Assembly (NCBI RefSeq): GCF_022179305.1
Contig: NZ_BPQP01000004.1
Location: 62,001-126,000 of the forward strand
From: Methylobacterium iners
GTDB lineage: Bacteria > Pseudomonadota > Alphaproteobacteria > Rhizobiales > Beijerinckiaceae
Direction of reading: 5' to 3'
Length of the DNA stretch: 64,000 nucleotides
The notes beneath the pieces are model-generated. The model was not told the origin of the DNA. It was given only the letters and a program-made list of their open reading frames with translations, and did no database searches. How positions within the stretch are numbered: position 1 is the stretch's first letter; each line of letters opens with the position of its first letter. Below are positions 45,087 to 52,239 of this stretch, piece after piece. The position numbers were made by a program, and so were the translations under genes.

Positions 45087-46118
45087 CTACCAGACCGTGG
45101 GCTTCGGGTTGCGGATGTCGAAGCCCTTCTGGTGCCAGTAGGGGTAGATCGGCATCTCCTGGCTCGCGGCGTCGAGTTGGGCGATCTGCTCGGGCGTGAG
45201 CGACCAGCCGACGCCCCCAAGGTTTTGCTTGAGCTGCTCCTCGTTGCGCGCGCCGATGACGATGTTGGCGACCGTGGGTCGGCTCAGCAGCCAGTTCAGC
45301 GCCACCTGCGGCACGGTCTTGCCCGTCTCGGCGGCGACCGCATCGAGCGCGTCGACCACGTTGTAGAGGTATTCGTCGGCGACCACGGGACCGCCCTCCG
45401 CGCCGCCGGCGGCGAGACGTCCGCCCTGCGGCCCCTGCCCGCGCCGGATCTTGCCCGTGAGTCGACCCCAGCCCAGCGGGCTCCAGACCATCAGGGCGAC
45501 ACCCTGGTCGAGGCCCAGCGGCATCAGCTCCCACTCGTAGTGCCGGCCGATCAGCGAGTAGTAGCCCTGATAGGCGACGTAGCGCGCCAGCCCGTAGCGC
45601 TCCGAGGTCGCGAGCGCCTTCATCAGGTGCCAGCCGGAGAAGTTCGAGGCGCCGATGTAGCCGATCTTGCCGGAGGTCACGAGGTCGTCCAGCGCCCGCA
45701 GGGTCTCGTCGACGGGCGTGAGCGCGTCGAAGCCGTGCATGAAGTAGACGTCGATATGATCGGTACCCAGGCGACGCAGGCTCGCTTCGCAGGCGCGAAT
45801 GAGGTGGTGGCGCGAGGAGCCCATCTCGTTGGCCCCCTCCCCCACCGGGAAGGTCGCCTTGGTCGAGATCAGCGCCCGGCTTCGCCGACCTTTGAGCGCT
45901 TGGCCCAAGATCTCCTCGGAGGCCCCGTCCGAGTAGATGTCGGCCGTGTCGAAGAAGCTGACTCCCGCCTCCAGGCACAGGTCGACGAGGCGGGTCGCCT
46001 CGGCGACGTCGGTCCGTCCCCACTTCTCGAAGAACTCGTTGGTGCCGCCGAAGGTGCCTGTGCCGAAGCTGAGCACCGGCACCTTGAGGCCGGACCGTCC
46101 AAACTGCCGGTATTCCAT
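45087..46118 (-). CDS. Aldo/keto reductase
   Basis: The 343-residue NADPH-dependent TIM-barrel oxidoreductase starts MEYRQFGRSGLKVPVLSFGT. The catalytic tetrad is in place: Asp and Tyr in FFDTADIYSDGASEEILGQA, Lys in ALISTKATFP, His in IDVYFMHGFDALTP. The cofactor end IVIGARNEEQLKQNLG is typical of the tas/YghZ-like subgroup. Substrate unknown. The ATG at 46118 is chosen because the longer frame adds an Arg/Pro leader. It stands alone between two tRNA genes. Confidence 0.93.
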   Translation of the reverse strand: MEYRQFGRSGLKVPVLSFGTGTFGGTNEFFEKWGRTDVAEATRLVDLCLEAGVSFFDTADIYSDGASEEILGQALKGRRSRALISTKATFPVGEGANEMGSSRHHLIRACEASLRRLGTDHIDVYFMHGFDALTPVDETLRALDDLVTSGKIGYIGASNFSGWHLMKALATSERYGLARYVAYQGYYSLIGRHYEWELMPLGLDQGVALMVWSPLGWGRLTGKIRRGQGPQGGRLAAGGAEGGPVVADEYLYNVVDALDAVAAETGKTVPQVALNWLLSRPTVANIVIGARNEEQLKQNLGGVGWSLTPEQIAQLDAASQEMPIYPYWHQKGFDIRNPKPTVW

Positions 46119-46320
46119 CTGATCCTCACCACTTCCAGGGCGCGTGGCGCGCCGGGTTGGGCTCGAAATGGATCGGGTCGGATGAGAGGCAACGCACGGC
46201 CGCGTCGGGCGGCCGATCGATGTGCGGCGGCGCACAACGCCGGCATGGATCGCGCATCTTGGATGCTTCGCGTAGCCGGGAGCGCCGGATCACGGCGAGG
46301 AAGCTGGCCGCGACCGCATT

Positions 46321-46404
46321 TGGTGGGGGAAGTAGGACTCGAACCTACGAAGCTTACGCAGCGGATTTACAGTCCGCCCCCTTTGCCGCTCGGGACATTC
46401 CCCC
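46321..46404 (-). tRNA. tRNA-Tyr (anticodon GUA)
   Basis: On the minus strand GGGGGAATGTCCCGAGCGGC begins an 84-nt class II tRNA with anticodon loop CTGTAAA (GTA), a long variable arm (TGCGTAAGCTTCG), TpsiC GGTTCGAGTCC, acceptor TTCCCCC, discriminator A and encoded CCA. Confidence 0.95.
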
Positions 46405-46638
46405 AAAGGCTTCCCTCTCGGGCCGCGGCGGCTCTTATGGTGAGGGGCCCCGCAGGTGTCAACCGGATGCTGGCGGTTGTAAGGGCTCGTTCAAAGGCCG
46501 CGGTCGCTGCTGCGTTATAGCGCTGCCAACGTCGTCGGTTCGCCGGTCGTGCAGGATCGGGATGGACCTGCGTCGCTTGGCGAGAGGGCCCGACTAGGCT
46601 AGAGCCCGCCGCGGGACAGCAGCCATGGCCGAGCCTAC

Positions 46639-47241
46639 TTGTCTTCAGTCGCGCGAACCTCCGACGTCCTCACCGTGCTCGCTGCGCAGGAGAACGACAG
46701 GCTGACGGTCGGCGACATCGTCGCCGTTCTGCGCGACCGCGCCTTCGCGCTGCTCATCGTGATCCTGGGCCTTCCGAATTGCCTCCCGATGCCGCCGCCG
46801 ATCCCGCTGGTCTGCGGGTTGCTGCTGCTGATGGTGGCAGTCCAGATCACGGCGGGAATGGCCGCCCCCTGGCTGCCGCGCGCGCTGCTGCGCCGGTCGG
46901 TCGCCCGCAGCGATGTCGAGCGCGCGGCCAACCGCGCCGTGCCGCTCCTCCGGCGTCTGGAGCGCTGGTCGCAGCCCCGGATGCGCCTGTTCGAGACCGC
47001 GCTCGGCATGCGCGTCGTGGGCCTCATCCTGCTGACGCTCTCGCTGGCACTGATCGTCGCCGCCCCGCTCGTCGGGCAGATCCCGCTCGGAATTGCGATC
47101 TGCCTTGTCGGTCTCGGCCTCGTCGAGCGCGACGGGCTCGTGGTAGTGATCGGGCTCGGAGTCGGCGTCCTCGGGGTGATGCTGAATGCTGGCTTCGTTT
47201 ACGCGATCGTGTCCGGGATTATGAGCCTGTTCAACCTTTGA
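46639..47241 (+). CDS. exoD: ExoD family exopolysaccharide synthesis protein
   Basis: The 200-residue membrane protein matches ExoD: LTVGDIVAVLRDRAFALLIV, LPNCLPMPPPIPLVCGLLLL with the Pro-rich turn, then PRALLRRSVARSDVERAANR and two C-terminal helical pairs. ExoD affects exopolysaccharide output and alkali tolerance in rhizobia. The start is a TTG at 46639; no in-frame ATG is near, so the exact start is less sure. It converges on znuB with a 7-bp gap. Confidence 0.86.
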   Translation: MSSVARTSDVLTVLAAQENDRLTVGDIVAVLRDRAFALLIVILGLPNCLPMPPPIPLVCGLLLLMVAVQITAGMAAPWLPRALLRRSVARSDVERAANRAVPLLRRLERWSQPRMRLFETALGMRVVGLILLTLSLALIVAAPLVGQIPLGIAICLVGLGLVERDGLVVVIGLGVGVLGVMLNAGFVYAIVSGIMSLFNL

Positions 47242-47248
47242 GGCGCGC

Positions 47249-48115
47249 TCAGGCCTCGAGGTGGCGCCGGCGGAACAGCCGGCGCACCAGGCCGCCCTGC
47301 GGGCCGAGCAGCAGGGAGCCGAGATAGATCAGCCCCGCCGAGAGGACGATCGCCGGGCCGGTCGGGAGGTCAGCGTGGTAGGCGAGCTCTAGCCCGATCA
47401 GGCTCGCTGCCATGGCGAACGCTACCGAAAGCGGCAGCAGGCCGGCCAGGTCAATCGCCCAGAACCGGGTCGCGACCGCAGGCAGGATCATGAGGCCGAC
47501 GGCGAGCAGCGTGCCCAGCGCCTGGAAGCCGCCGACGAGGTTCATCACCACGAGGCCGAGGAAGGCGTAGTGGACCGGGCCGCCGGCGCGGCTGACGATG
47601 CGCAGGAATTGCGGGTCGACGCATTCCATGACCAGCGGGCGGTAGAGCGCGGCCAGACCCACCAGAGTGACGGTCGCTATGCCGCCGAGCAGCCAGAGCG
47701 CCGGATCGTCGAGGGCGAGGACGGAGCCGAACAGGATGTGGAGCAGGTCGACCTGCGAGCCGCGCAGGGACACCAGCAGCACGCCGCCGGCGAGCGAAAT
47801 AAGATAGAAGGCGGCGAGACTTGCATCCTCCTTGATCCCCGTCCGGCGGGTGACGAAGCCGGCGAGCAGCGCCACGGCGAGGCCGGCCGTGAGGCCGCCG
47901 AGCGTCATTGCCGGCAGGGACAGGCCGGCGACGAGGAAGCCCGCCGCCGCTCCGGGGAGGATGGCGTGGCTCATGGCCTCGGTCATCAAGCTCATCCGGC
48001 GCAGCATCAAGAAGACGCCGATGGGCGGGGCGGAGAGCGAGAGGGCAAGACAGCCCACCAACGCCCTGCGCATGAAGGAGAATTCGACGAACGGCCCGAA
48101 CAGGAAATCGATCAC
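47249..48115 (-). CDS. znuB: Zinc ABC transporter permease
   Basis: The 288-residue inner-membrane permease of the metal ABC-3 family has about eight helices. Family blocks are RALVGCLALSLSAPPIGVFL, MTEAMSHAILPGAAAGFLVA (the ATPase contact) and VGLMILPAVATRFWA. It forms the ZnuABC channel that imports zinc with ZnuC; a ZnuA binding protein is not in this window. Its start overlaps the znuC stop by 4 bp. Zinc rather than manganese is inferred from the His-rich ZnuC and adjacent zur. Confidence 0.93.
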   Translation of the reverse strand: MIDFLFGPFVEFSFMRRALVGCLALSLSAPPIGVFLMLRRMSLMTEAMSHAILPGAAAGFLVAGLSLPAMTLGGLTAGLAVALLAGFVTRRTGIKEDASLAAFYLISLAGGVLLVSLRGSQVDLLHILFGSVLALDDPALWLLGGIATVTLVGLAALYRPLVMECVDPQFLRIVSRAGGPVHYAFLGLVVMNLVGGFQALGTLLAVGLMILPAVATRFWAIDLAGLLPLSVAFAMAASLIGLELAYHADLPTGPAIVLSAGLIYLGSLLLGPQGGLVRRLFRRRHLEA

Positions 48116-48972
48116 GCGGCCGTCCCGCGGTGATCATGATGCTCGTGCGCGTGATCAACAGGAATATGCGCGTGATCAACCCGGTTTTGCGCGTGATCAT
48201 GGCCCTGATGATGCGCATGACCGCGGTCGCAGACCGGCGCGTCCTCGTCCCAGGCTTCCGAGAGGGCCTGCGCCCGGGCCAGGTTCGCCGGGGTCAGGAC
48301 AGACGCCGTCGGCCCCCAGGCCACCGGCTCGCGGGCCAGGAGCAGCGTGTCGGGGAAGTGCCCGCGCACCTGCGTCAGGTCGTGGAGGGCGGCGACCACC
48401 GTGCGGCCCTCTGCGTGCCAGGCGCCGATCAGGGCTAGCAGGTCGGCGGAGGTCTGGCCGTCGACGCCGGTGAAGGGCTCGTCGAGGAGGATGATTCGGG
48501 CGTCCTGCACGATGAGCCGAGCGAAGAGGGCCCGCTGGAACTGCCCCCCGGACAGGGTGCCCATCGGCCGGTGCTCGAAGCCGACGAGACCGACCGCGGC
48601 GAGCGCCCGCATCAGGATCGATCGATGGGGAAGGAGGCTGCGCCAGGGGCCGAGCTGGGCCCAGAGCCCCATCGCCACGAGGTCGAGGACCCGCAGGGGG
48701 AAGGTGCGGTCGATCTCGCCGGCCTGGGGCAGGTAGGCCACGGCCTCGCCCGCCGGCCGCCGCTCGATCTCGCCCTCCAGGCAGGGGATCTCGCCGACGA
48801 TCCCCTTCAGGAGCGTCGACTTGCCCGCGCCGTTCGGGCCGACCACCGCGAGCAGGCTGCCGCCGACGATGACGCCTTCGAGGTGGTGCACGGCCGGGTG
48901 CCGGTCGTAGCCGAGCGTCAGCCCGCGCAGGGCGATCGCGCCGGCTGCGCCTCCGTCCGATGCGGCGTTCAC
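48112..48972 (-). CDS. znuC: Zinc ABC transporter ATPase with His-rich tail
   Basis: The 286-residue ATPase has Walker A VVGPNGAGKSTLLKGIVG, signature LSGGQFQRALFARLI, Walker B ARIILLDEPFTGVD and switch His in VVAALHDLTQV. The last 40 residues are very rich in His and Asp (RGHAHHQGHDHAQN; VDHAHEHHDHRG), a probable zinc-binding or sensing tail. The start is taken as the GTG at 48972, which overlaps the stop of a 36-codon frame (GTGA); the longer frame upstream is not convincing. Probably repressed by the divergent Zur. Confidence 0.92.
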   Translation of the reverse strand: MNAASDGGAAGAIALRGLTLGYDRHPAVHHLEGVIVGGSLLAVVGPNGAGKSTLLKGIVGEIPCLEGEIERRPAGEAVAYLPQAGEIDRTFPLRVLDLVAMGLWAQLGPWRSLLPHRSILMRALAAVGLVGFEHRPMGTLSGGQFQRALFARLIVQDARIILLDEPFTGVDGQTSADLLALIGAWHAEGRTVVAALHDLTQVRGHFPDTLLLAREPVAWGPTASVLTPANLARAQALSEAWDEDAPVCDRGHAHHQGHDHAQNRVDHAHIPVDHAHEHHDHRGTAA

Positions 48973-49079
48973 GAGACCCAAAGGATGGCTCCCCAGAGCA
49001 GGCCGGCCAGGCCGAGCGCGAGCGCGAAGCGCTGCGCGGCGCCGGACTGGAACAGGGAGCGTCGCGAGCCCTCGTTCAT
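48969..49079 (-). CDS. 36-residue membrane peptide leading znuC
   Basis: The ATG at 49079 opens MNEGSRRSLFQSGAAQRFAL, followed by a hydrophobic helix (ALGLAGLLWGAILWVS), and its TGA overlaps the znuC GTG start. One membrane helix with a basic N terminus, correct coupling and no other use of this space support a real small gene. It would be the first gene of the zinc operon. Function unknown; no strong ribosome-binding site is seen. Confidence 0.6.
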   Translation of the reverse strand: MNEGSRRSLFQSGAAQRFALALGLAGLLWGAILWVS

Positions 49080-49160
49080 GGGAGACATTCGCATCGGCAG
49101 GGTTCGGGTCACGCGGCTCGATCAAATTGCCCGAACGGACGCCGAGGCTTATGCTGGGGC

Positions 49161-49179
49161 GCTGATACACTGTAACAGC
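49161..49179. promoter_or_regulatory. Candidate Zur operator
   Basis: GCTGATACACTGTAACAGC is a 19-nt palindrome with 8 of 9 pairs matching around a central C. It lies between the divergent znuC and zur genes, about 54 bp before zur, and has the size of a Fur-family site. Confidence 0.55.
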
Positions 49180-49232
49180 AGCCGAGTTCAACGGCGGTCG
49201 GTCCGATCCGAAAACCGTTCCAGGAAGGATTC

Positions 49233-49760
49233 ATGCACGACCACGCCAAGGCTCATGGCAACGAGGCCCATGGCAGCGACGTTCATGGCAGCGACGGCTG
49301 CGGCGCTGGGGCCGACGACGTCGTCGCCCGGGCGGAGGCGCTCTGCCGCGACCGCGACCTGCACTTCACCCGATTGCGGCGCGACGTGCTCGCGGCGGTG
49401 GCGGCGCAGACCCAGCCGCTGGGCGCCTACGACATCGCCGAGCGCCTGAGCGGGCCGGGCCGGCGGGTCGCGGCGGTGTCGGTCTACCGGGCGCTCGACT
49501 TCCTGACCGAGCATGGTCTCGTCCACCGCATCGCCAGCCGGAACGCCTTCGTCTCCTGCGGGCATTCCCACGGGGACAATGCCGGCCTCGTCTTCCTCAT
49601 CTGCCGCCAATGCGGCGGCATCGACGAGACCACCTCCCCGGAGGTCGAGGACGGCCTCGGCCGGACGCTGGCCCGCGCGGGCTTCAAGCCGTCGAGCCGC
49701 ATCCTGGAGGTCGAGGGCGAATGCGGGGCCTGCCTGGAGAAGCAGGCCGCCGATCAATAG
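49233..49760 (+). CDS. zur: Fur-family zinc regulator Zur
   Basis: The 175-residue repressor starts with a His-rich segment (MHDHAKAHGNEAHGSDVHGS), then the winged-helix domain (FTRLRRDVLAAVAAQTQPLG; RRVAAVSVYRALDFLTEHGL), and a dimerisation domain with the metal ligands HRI, SCGHSHGD, CRQCGG and the C-terminal CGAC pair. Its placement opposite znuCB shows it is Zur rather than Fur. It converges on the sugar transferase gene with a 7-bp overlap of the two ends. Confidence 0.93.
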   Translation: MHDHAKAHGNEAHGSDVHGSDGCGAGADDVVARAEALCRDRDLHFTRLRRDVLAAVAAQTQPLGAYDIAERLSGPGRRVAAVSVYRALDFLTEHGLVHRIASRNAFVSCGHSHGDNAGLVFLICRQCGGIDETTSPEVEDGLGRTLARAGFKPSSRILEVEGECGACLEKQAADQ

Positions 49761-51277
49761 GCGTTGCGGTAGGCGCGGGGCGAGAACACCGTCTGGAACA
49801 GGATCTGGATGTCGAGCCAGATCGACCAGTTGTCGATGTAGTGGAGGTCGTGGCTGACGCGCCGCTCCATGTCGAGGTCCGTCAGGGTCTCGCCGCGCAG
49901 GCCGTTGACCTGCGCCCAGCCGGTGATGCCGGGCTTCACGTTGTGGCGCCGCGCGTAGAGGGCGATGCGACGCTCGAAGCTGCGGTCGTGGGCGAGCGCG
50001 TGGGGCCGCGGGCCGACGAGGGACATCTCGCCGAGGATGACGTTGATGAGCTGGGGCAGCTCGTCGATGTTCGAGCGCCGCAGGACGGCGCCGATGCGGG
50101 TGATCCGGGCATCGTTGCGGGAGGCCTGCCGGAAGACGGCGTCGCGCTCCGTCTTCATGCTGCGGAACTTGTAGACCGCGAAGGGCTGCTGGTTGAAGCC
50201 GTAGCGCTTCTGCCGGAAGAAGACCGGGCCTGGGCTGTCGAGCTTGATCAGCAGGGCGACCGCCGCGAAGAGCGGCGCCAGCAGCACGAGCGCCGCCAGC
50301 GCGACGCTGAGGTCGAGGGCGCGCTTCAGGAAGATCTCGCCCGAATGCAGCGGCCGGCGGCCGATGCCGATCCCGGACAGCCGCCCGACGCGGGCGACGT
50401 GCAGGTCCGGGAAGCGCTCCATCACCGCGCCGGGGCGCAAGTGAAGCGCCGCCGGGACACGCAGGAAGGCGTCGACGCAGCGCTCGATGTCCGACACGTC
50501 GGACCACGGCACCAGGATGAAGACGTCGTCGGGCCGCAGGAAGCGGACGACGGAGACCGCGAGATCGAGATCCTCCGACATCTGCGCGTCGCGCGCCGCG
50601 GCGTCCGCGGCCGGGTCGACCCGGCGGAGGTAGCTCGTCCCGATCACGCGCAGGCCGAGGCTCTCCGCATCGTTGTGGGCGTAGAAGCGGGCGATGTCCT
50701 CCTCGAAGCCGACGAGGTGGACGCGGTTGACCGAGGCCGACTCGGCCGTGATCGCTCGGCGCACCAGGGCGACCATCATCAGGCGCACCAGCAGGATGGC
50801 CGGGAGCCCGGCGAGGAAGGAGCCGATCGAGACGACGCGGGACAAATCGTGCGTCGTCTTCGTCGCGAATCCGACGACGAGCACGGCGGCCCAGGCCGTA
50901 AGCCAGAGCGTGGCCGTGCGGCGCAGGTGGGGCTGGTACGAGAGCTGGTTCTCGATGCTGTACTCCTCGCGCACGAGGTTGGTCAGCAACACGATCAGCG
51001 CCACGAGCGCCGAGATCTGCGGCGCCGTGCTGAACCCCTCCGGCAGGATCTGCCCGGTGGTCGCGTAGAAGTAGAGGAGCTCGACGGCGTAGGCGGAGCC
51101 GATGATCGTGAGGAGGTCGGCCATCGCGACGGCCGCCGAGATGCCGAGCCGGAAGGCGGCGCGGCGGCGGCGCGGCATCAACGCGGCCCAAACGTCCCGG
51201 CGGTCGCCAGCCGGAACCGAAAGGCTTTCGTAGATCTCAGGAAGCCGATCTTGAAACATCGATGCGCCGTGTACCAT
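49754..51277 (-). CDS. Undecaprenyl-phosphate sugar phosphotransferase
   Basis: The 507-residue inner-membrane enzyme starts glycan assembly by moving hexose-1-phosphate (often glucose) to undecaprenyl phosphate. Four N-terminal helices, a CoA-binding-like domain (RVHLVGFEEDIARFYAHN) and the C-terminal sugar transferase domain (KRALDLSVALAALVLLAPLF; FFRQKRYGFNQQPFAVYKFR; LPQLINVILGEMSLVGPRPH; KPGITGWAQVNGLRG) are in the standard WcaJ/PssY order. Start uncertain: ATG 51277, ATG 51259 or GTG 51316. It may work with the glycosyltransferase operon near 5 kb or ExoD, but that is inference. Confidence 0.92.
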   Translation of the reverse strand: MVHGASMFQDRLPEIYESLSVPAGDRRDVWAALMPRRRRAAFRLGISAAVAMADLLTIIGSAYAVELLYFYATTGQILPEGFSTAPQISALVALIVLLTNLVREEYSIENQLSYQPHLRRTATLWLTAWAAVLVVGFATKTTHDLSRVVSIGSFLAGLPAILLVRLMMVALVRRAITAESASVNRVHLVGFEEDIARFYAHNDAESLGLRVIGTSYLRRVDPAADAAARDAQMSEDLDLAVSVVRFLRPDDVFILVPWSDVSDIERCVDAFLRVPAALHLRPGAVMERFPDLHVARVGRLSGIGIGRRPLHSGEIFLKRALDLSVALAALVLLAPLFAAVALLIKLDSPGPVFFRQKRYGFNQQPFAVYKFRSMKTERDAVFRQASRNDARITRIGAVLRRSNIDELPQLINVILGEMSLVGPRPHALAHDRSFERRIALYARRHNVKPGITGWAQVNGLRGETLTDLDMERRVSHDLHYIDNWSIWLDIQILFQTVFSPRAYRNAY

Positions 51278-51698
51278 GGTGGGCCGAATGTGTCCCAATC
51301 CGAGCGGGTTCTTCACCCGATCTTTGTTTCGGCTTTTGTGGGAGCAAACCCTGGGCCCTCCGATGAAAAGCTGCTCGACGATCGTCGATCAAATACTTAG
51401 GTAGTCGTTCTCGCCCTCAGGGCAGAGTTTCCCTCCATTGCAGTGGCGGCTGCGCAGCCGGTCGGCGATCGACGCGCGCTTATACGCAGAAGAGCGCCCG
51501 AAGGTTTCGCCGTATGGAGAACGGGAGGACTGACGGCGGTCCCGCCGATGCTGTCGTCGGGCCGGGGCGCGGATGCCCGGAGGGAGCGCGGGGCTGGAGC
51601 GCTCCGCGCGATGCGCGTGGATGTTCAGGGGTCCGTTCACCCGGGCGGCACGGCAGGCCGCGAAGAGCCTCTCGCCTTTCGGCCGAGAGGACCGCGCT
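51278..51698. other. Gene-free region upstream of sugar transferase
   Basis: About 420 bp. Frames here are high-GC shadows without starts. The part near 51375-51400 is AT richer (GATCAAATACTTAGG) and is the likely promoter zone of the leftward sugar transferase gene. Confidence 0.4.
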
Positions 51699-52019
51699 TC
51701 AATCGAGGGGCGCCTGCGCCGGATCGGTCCGCAACGCGCTCTCCTCGGATTCGACGGCACGCCGACCCGCGTTCGGTCGATTGCCCTGGGAGCAGCCCTC
51801 GCACACGGATCGTGTCGCAGCCTGGGTCTTGCGAGCGATCCTCGCGTCGAACGCCTGCTGGCGGGCATGAGCCTCGGCGTTCTCCGGCAGGATCGTGGTC
51901 GCGGCGTCGGTGTGCGCGCGCATGGACTCGGTGGAGGGCTGGGCACGCGCCGACGGCCGCGCTTCCGCATGCGGCGCCCATGCGAGGATGCCCGAGAGGA
52001 CCAAAACCATCCGCCGCAT
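51699..52019 (-). CDS. Small predicted secreted protein
   Basis: The 106-residue product begins MRRMVLVLSGILAWAPHAEA, a short but fair signal peptide. The mature chain is hydrophilic (ATTILPENAEAHARQQAFDA) with a Cys pair in SVCEGCSQG. The ATG at 52019 follows AAGGGGAGA on the minus strand at good spacing, which argues for a real gene. No family known. Confidence 0.62.
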   Translation of the reverse strand: MRRMVLVLSGILAWAPHAEARPSARAQPSTESMRAHTDAATTILPENAEAHARQQAFDARIARKTQAATRSVCEGCSQGNRPNAGRRAVESEESALRTDPAQAPLD

Positions 52020-52239
52020 GGGTCTCCCCTTCCCCCGAAGGATCGCAACGCGCTGCGAGGATCACCGCGTCCGGCGGCCTTGCCTGCGCCGCACAGCGGC
52101 TCCCGTTCCCCTCAGGCGAGGACACGGCCCGCAGCAGGCGAGCGTCACCGCCCCTGGCACGCGGTTAAACGCTTCTTCACCCGGACACGGGATGTTCGTC
52201 GCATCAGAGGTATGCGCGACACTACGAGCCGGTGGCAAG

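Noticed and set aside
49163-49449. Alternative rightward frame through the start of zur
   Set aside because: It is in another register and Zur itself has the complete metal and DNA-binding motifs.
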